Source: an uncultured Lachnospiraceae bacterium (GTDB lineage: Bacteria > Bacillota > Clostridia > Lachnospirales > Lachnospiraceae). Taken from it: a stretch of DNA of 64,000 nt. This document shows, in pieces, positions 43,777 through 52,556 of this stretch. A model generated the notes under the pieces. It had not been told where the DNA came from and made no database searches. It saw only the letters and a list, made by a program, of their open reading frames with translations. The number at the start of each line of letters is the position of its first letter. Position 1 is the first letter of the stretch. A program made the position numbers and the translations under genes. Where the stretch lies: NCBI GenBank assembly GCA_910579495.1, contig CAJTVD010000010.1:8042-72041 (forward strand). The letters are read 5' to 3'.

Positions 43777-44286
43777 CTACTGGAAAAGGCAGTCCAGCAA
43801 CAGCGAAAGCGCTGCCTTTGCAGCCTGCCTCCTGATTTCCATACGGCTTCCATGAAATTGATTTTCTGTTACGCAGACTTTTCCATTTACATAACAGCCA
43901 ATATATACCAGCCCCACCGGCTTTTGGGGCGTCCCTCCTTCCGGGCCTGCAATGCCCGTAACCGCAACCGCCGCCTGTGCCCCCGCTTCCCGGGCCGCCC
44001 CCCGGGCCATCTGCTCCGCCACCTGGGCGCTTACCGCCCCCCAGGTCTCTAATGCCTCCTTTGAAACCCCAAGAAGCTTTCCCTTGGCTTCGTTGGAATA
44101 AGTGACGTAGCTTTCCATCAATACATCGGAAACCCCAGGCACATCTACCAGGGCTGAAACCACCATGCCGCCGGTGCAGGACTCCGCACAGGCAACCTGC
44201 CAGTTTTCCTTCTTCAGTTTCTCCACAATCCTGCCCGGATTGCTGCCAATATCCGTTTGCCGGGTCCTAGGCTCTTCTGCCGCCAT
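43777..44286 (-). CDS. pncC: nicotinamide-nucleotide amidohydrolase (CinA C-terminal type)
   Basis: 169 residues, the stand-alone CinA-C form. Motifs are CAESCTGGMVVSALVDVPG, SYVTYSNEAKGKLLGV and VTGIAGPEGGTPQKPVGLVY. It converts NMN to nicotinate mononucleotide in pyridine-nucleotide salvage. The start adjoins the pgsA stop without a gap. The N-terminal molybdopterin-like domain of full CinA is not present. Confidence 0.92.
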   Translation of the reverse strand: MAAEEPRTRQTDIGSNPGRIVEKLKKENWQVACAESCTGGMVVSALVDVPGVSDVLMESYVTYSNEAKGKLLGVSKEALETWGAVSAQVAEQMARGAAREAGAQAAVAVTGIAGPEGGTPQKPVGLVYIGCYVNGKVCVTENQFHGSRMEIRRQAAKAALSLLLDCLFQ

Positions 44287-44820
44287 TTATTTCCCTTCTT
44301 TCATTACATCCTTATTTTTGGCCAGATAATCGATCAGGGATACTACTGTGAGGACCACTGCTCCCCAAAGGGCAATCTGCGTAACCACATTCAGGGCAGG
44401 AATATCCGCAATTAAAAGGCACACCGCCACCATCTGGAAAGTGGTCTTGAATTTTCCCCAGTAGCTGGCTGCGATCACCCTGCCATTGTCTGAAGCCACC
44501 AGCCGGAAACCGCTGATAATAAATTCCCTGGCTATTATGATTATAACCATCCAGGAAGGGATCTTATTCAATTCAATCAGGCAGATCAGCGCGGAACATA
44601 CCAGCAGCTTATCCGCCAGGGGATCCATAAACTTCCCGAAATTTGTCACCAGATGATATTTCCTGGCAATCTTTCCGTCCAGCAGGTCCGTCAGGCTGGC
44701 AATAATAAATACGGCAAGTGCAATCCACTTATCATAAGGCGTAATGGGGATAAGCAAAAACACAATAAAAAAAGGGATCAAAACCACCCGGAACATTGTA
44801 AGTTTATTAGGTAAATTCAT
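44287..44820 (-). CDS. pgsA: CDP-diacylglycerol--glycerol-3-phosphate 3-phosphatidyltransferase
   Basis: 177 residues, several membrane segments. The CDP-alcohol phosphotransferase motif DGx2ARx8Gx3Dx3D is complete at Asp48-Asp70. It makes phosphatidylglycerol phosphate for membrane lipids. It directly follows rimO, a conserved pair in Firmicutes. Confidence 0.96.
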   Translation of the reverse strand: MNLPNKLTMFRVVLIPFFIVFLLIPITPYDKWIALAVFIIASLTDLLDGKIARKYHLVTNFGKFMDPLADKLLVCSALICLIELNKIPSWMVIIIIAREFIISGFRLVASDNGRVIAASYWGKFKTTFQMVAVCLLIADIPALNVVTQIALWGAVVLTVVSLIDYLAKNKDVMKEGK

Positions 44821-44824
44821 AAAA

Positions 44825-46156
44825 TCATGCCTCCTCTTCCAATTCCCCTATAAGATCGTAGGCGTTGGAACCTGTGATTGTTACCTCCACAAAATCGCCG
44901 CTTAAAAGCTCCCTGGAAGTATTGACGAACAGATAACCGTCCACCCCCGGGGCATCCTTGTAGGTACGGGCCACGTAAACACCTTCCTCCGGCATCTTTC
45001 CCTCAATGATGGCTTTGAGGGTCTTTCCTACCATTCCTCCGGCAGCCTCGAAAGCGATTTCCTGCTGCAGCCCCATAATTTCGTCCCTGCGCCTTTCCTT
45101 TGTCTCCTCCGGGACCTGGCCTGGCATCCCGGCGGCAGGGGTATCCTCCTCCTGGGAATAGGTAAACACCCCCAGCCTGTCAAATTCCATCTCATCCACA
45201 AAGGCAAGGGTATCCTGATGGTCTTCCTCCGATTCCCCGGGGAAACCTGCTATCAGCGTAGTGCGCAGGCAAATATCCGGGATCTCCTGGCGCAGCCTTC
45301 CTGTTATGTATTTTAACTGCGCGCTGTCTGTTTTCCTCCCCATGCGCTTTAAAACGGCATCGCTGCCGCTTTGCACAGGGATATCAAGATAATGGCAGAT
45401 TTTCTCTTCCTCTTTGATTACCTGTATCAGTTCCTCCGTGATTTCTTCCGGATAGCTGTAAAGAACCCGCAGCCAGCAAATCCCCTCTATCTGGCAAAGC
45501 CTTCTAAGAAGCTCCGGCAGGGCCTTTTTTCCATACAAGTCCACGCCATACAGGGTAGTCTCCTGGGCTACCAGGATCAGCTCCTTTACGCCCCCTGCCG
45601 CCAGTTCCCGGGCTTCCTGCTCCAAGGCTTCCATGGGGACGCTGCGGTAATTTCCCCGCACTTGGGGAATCACACAATAGGTACAGTGCTTATCACAGCC
45701 CTCTGCTATTTTTAAATAAGCATAATAGCCGCCGGTGGTGACAATACGCTTCTTTCCAAAAAGCGGTGGAAGATCCAGCGCCTCCATGTGGTTTAGGGGT
45801 TTTCCCTCCTGGGCCTTGGTTAGCGCTTGCGCTATCTGGGAGATGGCGGTGGTCCCCAAAATGGCATCCACCTGGGGAATTTCCTCCTGTATCTCCTCCT
45901 GGTAGCGCTGAGCCAGGCAGCCTGTGACGATCAGTGCCTTGATCCTGCCATCCTTGCGAAGCTCCGCCATTTCCAGTATGGTATTGATGCTCTCTTCCTT
46001 TGCATCATTAATAAAGCAACAGGTGTTGACCACCACTGCCTCCGCTTCCCTTTCATCATCGGTAAAGCAATGCCCCTGCTCCCTTAAAATCCCCAGCATC
46101 ACTTCAGAATCAACCAGATTTTTATCGCATCCCAGCGATATGAACAAAATTTTCAT
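44825..46156 (-). CDS. rimO: ribosomal protein S12 methylthiotransferase RimO
   Basis: 443 residues. The N-terminal UPF0004 domain has Cys10, Cys46 and Cys80 for one Fe-S cluster. The radical-SAM motif CDKHCTYC (Cys154, 158, 161) binds the second. A TRAM domain closes the protein. SLGCDKNLVDSE separates RimO from MiaB. The start overlaps the rpoZ stop (ATGA). Confidence 0.96.
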   Translation of the reverse strand: MKILFISLGCDKNLVDSEVMLGILREQGHCFTDDEREAEAVVVNTCCFINDAKEESINTILEMAELRKDGRIKALIVTGCLAQRYQEEIQEEIPQVDAILGTTAISQIAQALTKAQEGKPLNHMEALDLPPLFGKKRIVTTGGYYAYLKIAEGCDKHCTYCVIPQVRGNYRSVPMEALEQEARELAAGGVKELILVAQETTLYGVDLYGKKALPELLRRLCQIEGICWLRVLYSYPEEITEELIQVIKEEEKICHYLDIPVQSGSDAVLKRMGRKTDSAQLKYITGRLRQEIPDICLRTTLIAGFPGESEEDHQDTLAFVDEMEFDRLGVFTYSQEEDTPAAGMPGQVPEETKERRRDEIMGLQQEIAFEAAGGMVGKTLKAIIEGKMPEEGVYVARTYKDAPGVDGYLFVNTSRELLSGDFVEVTITGSNAYDLIGELEEEA

Positions 46157-46422
46157 TCTTCCGTTTCTTTCTCCGGCATTTCGGTTTCCTCATCGGATAA
46201 GATTTTAATCTTGCCCTGGTTCAGTTCCTCCACAGCAATGGATAAAGGCTTTGTATCCCTGTCCCTGATATTCACAAGGGGGTCGTCACCCCCGATAATC
46301 TGTCTCGCCCTCTTAGAGGTTGCCATTACAATGGAGTACCTGCTGTTGACCACAGGCGCTTCCCCCGGTTCAACCTCGCTGTTAACTACCTTCATTAAAT
46401 CAGAATAAGATGGATGAAGCAT
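46153..46422 (-). CDS. rpoZ: RNA polymerase omega subunit
   Basis: 89 residues. MLHPSYSDLMKVVNSEVEPG and SRYSIVMATSKRARQII are typical of omega. ATG 46420-46422 has AAAGGAG upstream; a start five codons earlier is unlikely. It follows gmk, as usual. Confidence 0.95.
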   Translation of the reverse strand: MLHPSYSDLMKVVNSEVEPGEAPVVNSRYSIVMATSKRARQIIGGDDPLVNIRDRDTKPLSIAVEELNQGKIKILSDEETEMPEKETEE

Positions 46423-46442
46423 TTTTTCTCCTTTCAACTGCC

Positions 46443-47066
46443 TTATTGCAGAGCTTCCAGCTCTTTTCTCATATTTTCGATAAATTCTTTGTTTCTCCCG
46501 GGGGCATCATGGGCTGCCTGTATCAACGAATGCATTTTCCCCACACATTCCTCCAGTTTGTCGTTGATCACAATAAAGTCATATTGTTCAATGCCTTCCG
46601 CCTCTTCCCCAGCGCGGGCAAGCCGCCTGGCAATCACTTCCGGGCTTTCCGTCCCCCGCCCTACCAGGCGTTTCTTTAATTCGGCGGCGCTGGGGGGCAT
46701 TACAAACATCAACAGGGCTGTGGGAAATTTTTCCTTTACCTTAAGGGCACCCTGGATCTCAATCTCAAGAATAACGTCTTTCCCCTTTTCCAGTTGTCTC
46801 TCCACATATTCCCTGGGTGTCCCATAATAATTATCGCAGTAGCGGGCATATTCTACCAGCCCCTCCCGCCGGATTTCCTCTTCAAAAGCCTCATGGGTGA
46901 CAAAGAAATATTCCTTTCCTTCCGTCTCTCCCAGCCTGGGCGCCCTTGTGGTCATGGAAACCGACAACGCATAATGATCATAGGCGCGGACAAGCTCTTT
47001 CATCAAGGTGCCTTTTCCCGCCCCTGAAAAACCTGAAACTACAATTAAAATCCCTTTACGTCCCAT
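46443..47066 (-). CDS. gmk: guanylate kinase
   Basis: 207 residues. P-loop VSGFSGAGKGTLM at 9-21, GMP-binding segment SVSMTTRAPRLGE and GKEYFFVTHEAF. It converts GMP to GDP. The start with GGGAAG upstream overlaps the end of remA by 11 bases. Confidence 0.97.
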   Translation of the reverse strand: MGRKGILIVVSGFSGAGKGTLMKELVRAYDHYALSVSMTTRAPRLGETEGKEYFFVTHEAFEEEIRREGLVEYARYCDNYYGTPREYVERQLEKGKDVILEIEIQGALKVKEKFPTALLMFVMPPSAAELKKRLVGRGTESPEVIARRLARAGEEAEGIEQYDFIVINDKLEECVGKMHSLIQAAHDAPGRNKEFIENMRKELEALQ

Positions 47067-47316
47067 CTTCTTCCCTGCTTTCTGCCTGTGCTCTCTGGGC
47101 AATGGTTTCAGGTAGAAGCGCTGAGAGCACCAACTGGCTGCTTTCCATTACAAGCACGGCTTTTGTTTTTCTCCCCTGGGTAGCGTCAATTGCGGTCCCC
47201 TCTTCCTTTGCCTTTTGCACCAGGCGCTTTACCGGTGCGGAATCAGGACTTACAATGGCGATGATTTTGGCAGAATTTACGATATTGCCAAACCCGATAT
47301 GAATCAGTTTTCCCAT
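47056..47316 (-). CDS. remA: RemA family regulator (DUF370)
   Basis: 86 residues. IHIGFGNIVNSAKIIAIVSP and DATQGRKTKAVLVMESSQLV are family signatures. RemA binds DNA as a ring and activates matrix genes in Bacillus; here the targets are unknown. It is conserved between yicC and gmk. Confidence 0.93.
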   Translation of the reverse strand: MGKLIHIGFGNIVNSAKIIAIVSPDSAPVKRLVQKAKEEGTAIDATQGRKTKAVLVMESSQLVLSALLPETIAQRAQAESREEDGT

Positions 47317-47331
47317 AAACGTTAACCCTGT

Positions 47332-48210
47332 TTACTCTATATTCTGAATCTGTTCCCTTACTTTCTCAATTTCTGTCTTCAGTTCTATGGCATGGCTTGA
47401 TATTTCAAGGTCTGTGGACTTGGACAGGATGGTATTGGCCTCCCTGTTCATCTCCTGGGCGATAAAGTCCAGCTTGCGCCCGATACTGCCCCCCTTAAGA
47501 AGAGCCTCTTTGGTGGTCTGGATATGGCTTTTTAAACGCACCAGTTCCTCATCCACACATACCCTGTCCGCAAAAACCGTAACCTCCATCAATAGCCTGT
47601 TCTCGTCTATCCTGGTATCTTCCAAAAGCTCCCTGACCTTTTCCCGGAGCTTTTGCCTGTATTCTGCAACAATAAGCGGAGAACGCTGGGTAATGGAATC
47701 CACATGGGCAAGCATCCCCTCCAGCTTTTCCAAAAGATCCTTGCGCAGATGCTCCCCTTCCCTGGCCCTGGTTTCCACAACCCCTTCCACAGCACCCTTT
47801 ATGGCTTTTTCCAGAAGATCCCACAGCGCCTTCTCGTCAACGCCCCCTTCCTCCATGGTAAAAACCTCCGGGAACCTGGCCAGGGTGGACACCTTTACAT
47901 CGTTTTCAATGGAAAAATCCTCCCCCATCCGGCCCAGGTATTCCATATACGCCGCCGCCAGCTCTTTGTTATATTTTACGCAGACATTGGTTTCCGAATA
48001 ATCCTCATAGGTGATAAATATATCTACCTTTCCTCTTTGGATATCATTTTTAAGCCCGCTCCTGATAGCCGCTTCAAAATAGTTCAGTTTCTTAGGCATC
48101 TTGATGTTCACATCCAGGTACCGGTGGTTCACTGACTTCATTTCCACAGTAATCCTGCCTTCGGCCTCCTGTACCTCACATCTGCCAAAACCTGTCATGC
48201 TCCTGATCAT
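47332..48210 (-). CDS. YicC/YloC family endoribonuclease
   Basis: 292 residues. MIRSMTGFGRCEVQEAEGRI and SVNHRYLDVNIKMPKKL at the start and GRKLDFIAQEMNREANTILS near the end are family signatures. It is first of the yicC-remA-gmk-rpoZ-rimO-pgsA-cinA operon. YicC proteins cleave RNA in vitro. Confidence 0.94.
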   Translation of the reverse strand: MIRSMTGFGRCEVQEAEGRITVEMKSVNHRYLDVNIKMPKKLNYFEAAIRSGLKNDIQRGKVDIFITYEDYSETNVCVKYNKELAAAYMEYLGRMGEDFSIENDVKVSTLARFPEVFTMEEGGVDEKALWDLLEKAIKGAVEGVVETRAREGEHLRKDLLEKLEGMLAHVDSITQRSPLIVAEYRQKLREKVRELLEDTRIDENRLLMEVTVFADRVCVDEELVRLKSHIQTTKEALLKGGSIGRKLDFIAQEMNREANTILSKSTDLEISSHAIELKTEIEKVREQIQNIE

Positions 48211-48271
48211 GGCATTCCTCCTGCTTTTGCAGCCCCTGTCTGTTTTTTATTTCTATTGCATACTGGTTTTT

Positions 48272-48300
48272 ATTATAGGCGAAGCATGGAAAAACGTCAA
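48272..48300 (-). promoter_or_regulatory. promoter of the yicC-remA-gmk-rpoZ operon
   Basis: Minus strand TTGACG (48295-48300), 17-base spacer, perfect TATAAT (48272-48277). Confidence 0.8.
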
Positions 48301-48329
48301 GGATTTCCGTGACAGAAAACGGGATATGC

Positions 48330-48358
48330 TTGCGAAAGCCCTATGCCTGTGTTAGGAT
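48330..48358 (+). promoter_or_regulatory. possible promoter of the AAA-ATPase/nuclease gene
   Basis: TTGCGA, 17-base spacer, TAGGAT, 32 bases before the gene. Confidence 0.35.
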
Positions 48359-48390
48359 AAAAGAAAAATCCATTTGAAAGCAGACAGGCC

Positions 48391-50001
48391 ATGAGAAGAA
48401 AATTTAATACCACAGGGTTATGCGTGCCGGACAAACATTATATGGTGGATTTAGGCAGCCGGCTGGAAGAAATCAAAGCCCTGGTGGCGGACGGGGCATA
48501 CTTCACCATCAACCGGGCAAGGCAATACGGAAAAACTACCATATTAAATGCGCTGGCAAATTACCTGTCAAAGGAATATCTGGTGGTCAGCATGGACTTC
48601 CAGGCAATCGGGAATGACTCCTTCCAAAATGAAGCAGCCTTTTCCAGGGCTTTTGCTGTCCTTTTTTTGAAGGAAATGGCTTTCTTTGAGGACACCCTTT
48701 CAGAACAGGAAAAAAGCGCCCTTGCACAGATACAGGATATTGCTTCCGGGCAGGGGAAAGAAGTTTTGCTCATTGACCTGTTCAGCAGCCTGATGATATT
48801 CTGCAAACATTCTTCCCTGCCAATCCTGCTGATGATAGATGAAGTAGACAGCGCTGCCAATAACCAGGTCTTTTTAGATTTTCTGGCCCAATTGCGGAAT
48901 TATTACCTGGACCGGGAAAAAAAGAAAATAAAGACATTCCAGTCAGTCATTCTGGCTGGCGTCTATGATGTAAAAAACCTGAAACGGAAAATACGCCCAG
49001 AAGAAGGCCGGAAGTTTAACAGCCCTTGGAATATTGCTGCGGATTTTAAGGTCAGTATGAGCTTTACCAAATATGATATTGCCGGAATGTTAAGAGAATA
49101 TGAGTCAGACCACCATACCGGAATGCCTGTGGAGGATATGGCGGGTTTACTTTATGATTACACCTCTGGCTATCCCTTCCTGGTATCCAGGCTGTGCAAG
49201 CTTATGGATGAACATGTCAGCCGGATGGGAAACTTTCCTGGCCTGAAATCCGTCTGGACAAAGAACGGCTTTTTTGAAGCGGAACGAATGCTTCTGGCTG
49301 AGAAAAATACACTTTTTGAATCATTCACAGGAAAACTCCTGGATTATCCGGAATTGAACCACATGTTGAAAAACATTTTATTTACAGGCTCACAAATCAT
49401 TTATAACGCCGACCAGCCGGATATTGATATGGCTTCTATGTTAGGGTTTATTATAAATAAAAATGGCCTTGTGGCAATGGCAAACCGTATTTTTGAAACC
49501 AGGCTGTATAATTTATTCCTGTCTGAGGCTTCCTTGCTTACCACCCCCCTTTATCAGGAATCCCAGAAGCACAAAAGCCAGTTTATCGCAGACGGCAACC
49601 TGGATATGCGGAGGATCCTTGAAAAGTTTGTAGAACATTTTCATGATATTTACAGGGAAAACTGTGAATCCTTTATAGAAAAAGACGGCCGGAAACTGTT
49701 TTTACTGTATCTGCGCCCTATCATCAACGGGACAGGCAACTATTATATCGAGGCGCAAACCAGGGATTTAACCCGCACTGACGTAATTGTGGATTACCGC
49801 GGCAAGCAATACATTATTGAAATGAAAATATGGCATGGGGAGGAATACCACAAACGGGGCGAGCGGCAGCTTGCCGGATATTTAGATGCCTACCATGCTT
49901 CAACAGGATATCTGCTGAGCTTTTGCTTTAACAAAAAGAAAGAAACCGGCATAAAAGAAATAATTGTAGGGGATAAGATTCTGGTGGAAGCCGTAGTTTA
50001 A
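48391..50001 (+). CDS. AAA-ATPase-like protein with C-terminal PD-(D/E)XK nuclease domain (copy 1)
   Basis: 536 residues. The N-terminus MVDLGSRLEEIKALVADGAY leads to a P-loop of unusual form, INRARQYGKTT (about 40-50), and Walker B ILLMIDEVDSAA near 145. The C-terminal domain has DVIVDYRGKQYIIEMKIW with the Asp...Glu-x-Lys nuclease core. Such proteins are frequent in gut anaerobes, often in many copies, without a proven function. It stands alone on the plus strand ahead of rqcH. A second member lies at 58944-60533. Confidence 0.85.
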   Translation: MRRKFNTTGLCVPDKHYMVDLGSRLEEIKALVADGAYFTINRARQYGKTTILNALANYLSKEYLVVSMDFQAIGNDSFQNEAAFSRAFAVLFLKEMAFFEDTLSEQEKSALAQIQDIASGQGKEVLLIDLFSSLMIFCKHSSLPILLMIDEVDSAANNQVFLDFLAQLRNYYLDREKKKIKTFQSVILAGVYDVKNLKRKIRPEEGRKFNSPWNIAADFKVSMSFTKYDIAGMLREYESDHHTGMPVEDMAGLLYDYTSGYPFLVSRLCKLMDEHVSRMGNFPGLKSVWTKNGFFEAERMLLAEKNTLFESFTGKLLDYPELNHMLKNILFTGSQIIYNADQPDIDMASMLGFIINKNGLVAMANRIFETRLYNLFLSEASLLTTPLYQESQKHKSQFIADGNLDMRRILEKFVEHFHDIYRENCESFIEKDGRKLFLLYLRPIINGTGNYYIEAQTRDLTRTDVIVDYRGKQYIIEMKIWHGEEYHKRGERQLAGYLDAYHASTGYLLSFCFNKKKETGIKEIIVGDKILVEAVV

Positions 50002-50051
50002 CACAAACCACCAAAAAGACATCATGGCTACGGCGCAGAAAGGAGCACGAA

Positions 50052-51809
50052 ATGGCATTTGACGGAATTACGATTGCAGCGGTTGTAAAGGAATTAAAGG
50101 ACACCCTATGCGGCGGGAGGATCTACAAAATTGCCCAGCCTGAAAACGATGAATTGCTGCTTACCATAAAGACAAACGGCGGCGGGCAAAAAAGGCTCTT
50201 GATTTCCGCAGGGGCTGCCCTTCCCCTGATTTACCTGACAGAGGAAAACAAAAAAAGCCCTATGACCGCCCCCGGTTTTTGTATGCTTTTAAGAAAGCAC
50301 CTGCAAAACGGCAGGATTACGGATATCACCCAGCCAGGCCTTGAGCGGGCCGTGCAGCTCCATATAGAGCACTTAAATGAAATGGGCGACCTTTGCCGTA
50401 AAAAGCTGGTTGTGGAAATCATGGGCAAACACAGCAATATTATCTTTGTCAATGATGAGGATATGGTCATTGACAGCATCAAACACATTTCCGGCATGGT
50501 AAGCTCTGTCAGGGAGGTGCTCCCTGGCCGGGACTATTTTATCCCTATGACCCAGGATAAGAGGGATCCCCTGTGCCTGGATTTCGTCTCGTTCCAGAGG
50601 GAAATGACCTGGAAAAACATGCCCCTTTATAAAGCGCTCTATGGCACATATACCGGGATTTCCCCGGTGCTTGCCCAGGAAATCTGTTACAGGAGCAAAA
50701 TTGACGGGGATATCTCCACTTCCTTTTTTACCCTGGAGGCAGAAGGGAAGGATGCCCTCTGCCGGCTTTATGAAACCTTTGCACATATTATGGGCCAGGT
50801 AAAGGCGGGAAGCTTCCAGCCTGTTATCGCTTACCAAAAGGGGCTGCCTGTGGAATATGCTGCCCTGCCCCTTACTATTTATGAAAATGGGGAGAGCCGG
50901 GCGTTTACTTCCATCAGCAATCTGTTAGAACAATATTATGCGGAAAAAAGCGCCATTACCCGCATCCGCCAGAAGTCCTCTGACCTGCGCCGGATTGTAC
51001 AGACAGCCCTGGAACGGAACATAAAAAAATATGACCTGCAGCTGCGGCAAATGCAGGATACGGAAAAAAGGGATAAATACCGGATTTACGGGGAACTTCT
51101 TAATACCTATGGGTATGAAGCGGCTCCCGGCGCAAAATCCCTGGACGCCCTTAATTATTACACGGATGAAATGGTCACCATCCCCCTGGATCCCCTGATG
51201 TCCCCCTCAGAAAACGCCAAAAAATATTTTGACAAATACGGGAAGCTAAAGCGCACATGGGAAGCCCTCCAGGATCTCACTGCCCAGGTAAAGGAGGAAA
51301 TTGACCATCTGGAATCCATCCAGACAGCCCTGGATATTGCCCTGGCGGAGGAAGACTTGGCCCAGATCAAGGAAGAGTTAATCGAAAGCGGCTATATCCG
51401 CCGGAAGGGAGGGGGCAAGAAAGTGAAATTCACCAGCCGGCCTTTCCACTACCAGAACAAAGACGGGTTCCATATTTATGTAGGCAAAAATAATTTCCAG
51501 AATGATGAGCTTACCTTTAAGTTTGCCTCCGGCAATGACTGGTGGTTCCACACCAAAGGGATTCCCGGCTCCCATGTAGTGGTAAAATCCGGCAATAACA
51601 CGCCTCCTGACAGCGTCTTTGAGGACGCTGCAAGGCTGGCCGCCTATTATTCCAAAGCAAGGGGTCAAGACAAGGTGGAAATAGACTATACCGAAAAAAA
51701 GAATGTTAAAAAACCCGGGGCAGGCAAACCTGGATTTGTAGTATATTATACCAACTATTCAATGATGATAGATTCGGACATTTCAGGGCTTACGCTGTTG
51801 GAGGGATAA
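50052..51809 (+). CDS. rqcH: NFACT-family protein RqcH (ribosome quality control)
   Basis: 585 residues. The N-terminal NFACT-N domain begins MAFDGITIAAVVKELKDTL, the middle has coiled coils, and the C-terminal NFACT-R domain has NDWWFHTKGIPGSHVVVKSG. RqcH recruits alanine tRNA to stalled 50S subunits and adds Ala tails; related proteins were called fibronectin-binding. AAAGGAGCACG precedes the ATG. Confidence 0.95.
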   Translation: MAFDGITIAAVVKELKDTLCGGRIYKIAQPENDELLLTIKTNGGGQKRLLISAGAALPLIYLTEENKKSPMTAPGFCMLLRKHLQNGRITDITQPGLERAVQLHIEHLNEMGDLCRKKLVVEIMGKHSNIIFVNDEDMVIDSIKHISGMVSSVREVLPGRDYFIPMTQDKRDPLCLDFVSFQREMTWKNMPLYKALYGTYTGISPVLAQEICYRSKIDGDISTSFFTLEAEGKDALCRLYETFAHIMGQVKAGSFQPVIAYQKGLPVEYAALPLTIYENGESRAFTSISNLLEQYYAEKSAITRIRQKSSDLRRIVQTALERNIKKYDLQLRQMQDTEKRDKYRIYGELLNTYGYEAAPGAKSLDALNYYTDEMVTIPLDPLMSPSENAKKYFDKYGKLKRTWEALQDLTAQVKEEIDHLESIQTALDIALAEEDLAQIKEELIESGYIRRKGGGKKVKFTSRPFHYQNKDGFHIYVGKNNFQNDELTFKFASGNDWWFHTKGIPGSHVVVKSGNNTPPDSVFEDAARLAAYYSKARGQDKVEIDYTEKKNVKKPGAGKPGFVVYYTNYSMMIDSDISGLTLLEG

Positions 51810-51840
51810 GGCAGGAGCCATGGCCAAAAACGGGTTAAAA

Positions 51841-51867
51841 CAAGGCAGGGAAAATCTCCCTGCCTTG
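51841..51867. terminator. terminator between rqcH and the CotF-like genes
   Basis: CAAGGCAGGGA (51841-51851) and TCCCTGCCTTG (51857-51867) pair perfectly. On the minus strand the stem is followed by TTTTAACCCGTTTTT. It separates convergent genes. Confidence 0.82.
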
Positions 51868-51919
51868 TAATGCCAATCCCTCTTATCCCGGCTTCGCCGG
51901 ATGGTTCCCCATCCTTTAA

Positions 51920-52180
51920 TTAAAGTACGCTGCTGGTAAACAGGCTCTTCACATGGTCAACCTCTTCCTGGGTTGCTTTAGCCGCCGGCACATAGTAGGA
52001 TTTTTCTCTTGCAATCTTATAAAGTTCTTCCTGGGACTTCTCACAGGAATTCCTGAACTGTTTCAGGGTCTGTTTCAGCTCCTGGTTTTCTGTCTGGGCG
52101 ATCATTTCGCCGAAACGTACCAATTCCCCGTTTATCCCCGTTAAAGTATCCGCAACCATAGTCTTTTCATTCATCTGCAT
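51920..52180 (-). CDS. CotF-family spore coat-like protein
   Basis: 86 residues, helical, with TMVADTLTGINGELVRFGEM and a tail YYVPAAKATQEEVDHVKSLF, as in CotF-type coat proteins. AGGAGGT precedes the start with a slightly long gap. It pairs with the small gene directly upstream. Presumably made during sporulation. Confidence 0.8.
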   Translation of the reverse strand: MQMNEKTMVADTLTGINGELVRFGEMIAQTENQELKQTLKQFRNSCEKSQEELYKIAREKSYYVPAAKATQEEVDHVKSLFTSSVL

Positions 52181-52216
52181 CTTCCGCTACCTCCTGATAT
52201 CTAATTCCACATCTGC

Positions 52217-52402
52217 CTACTGGAGAAATTTCATTAACTGGTTTTTGTTTTCCATAGCTGATTTCGCACCTTTTTCAAAGAACTGCTTTACCTCTGAGTC
52301 TGTGGCGCTGGACGCATAATCCTTCATTTTGCAGTGGGTTACATCGTAACCGCCAATTAAATGACGAAGATTCTGTAAATCAAGTTCTGATAAATTTGCC
52401 AT
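52217..52402 (-). CDS. small CotF-related spore protein
   Basis: 61 residues, MANLSELDLQNLRHLIGGYD, then HCKMKDYASSATDSEVKQFF and a short helix. The pattern fits the first half of CotF-like proteins, the second half being the next gene. AGGAGGT precedes the ATG. Confidence 0.75.
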   Translation of the reverse strand: MANLSELDLQNLRHLIGGYDVTHCKMKDYASSATDSEVKQFFEKGAKSAMENKNQLMKFLQ

Positions 52403-52556
52403 AAAAAATACCTCCTGAAAATATTGTCGTATCTGACGGTTTTATTATTTCCAGAAGGTGTTTTTCTATTCTATAAAATAAGCTTCATTTCTGTAAAGGT
52501 TTTCTCTGCCTTACAAATATTGGCAAGGAATATTTTATCCGGAAAGAAGATGGGAA

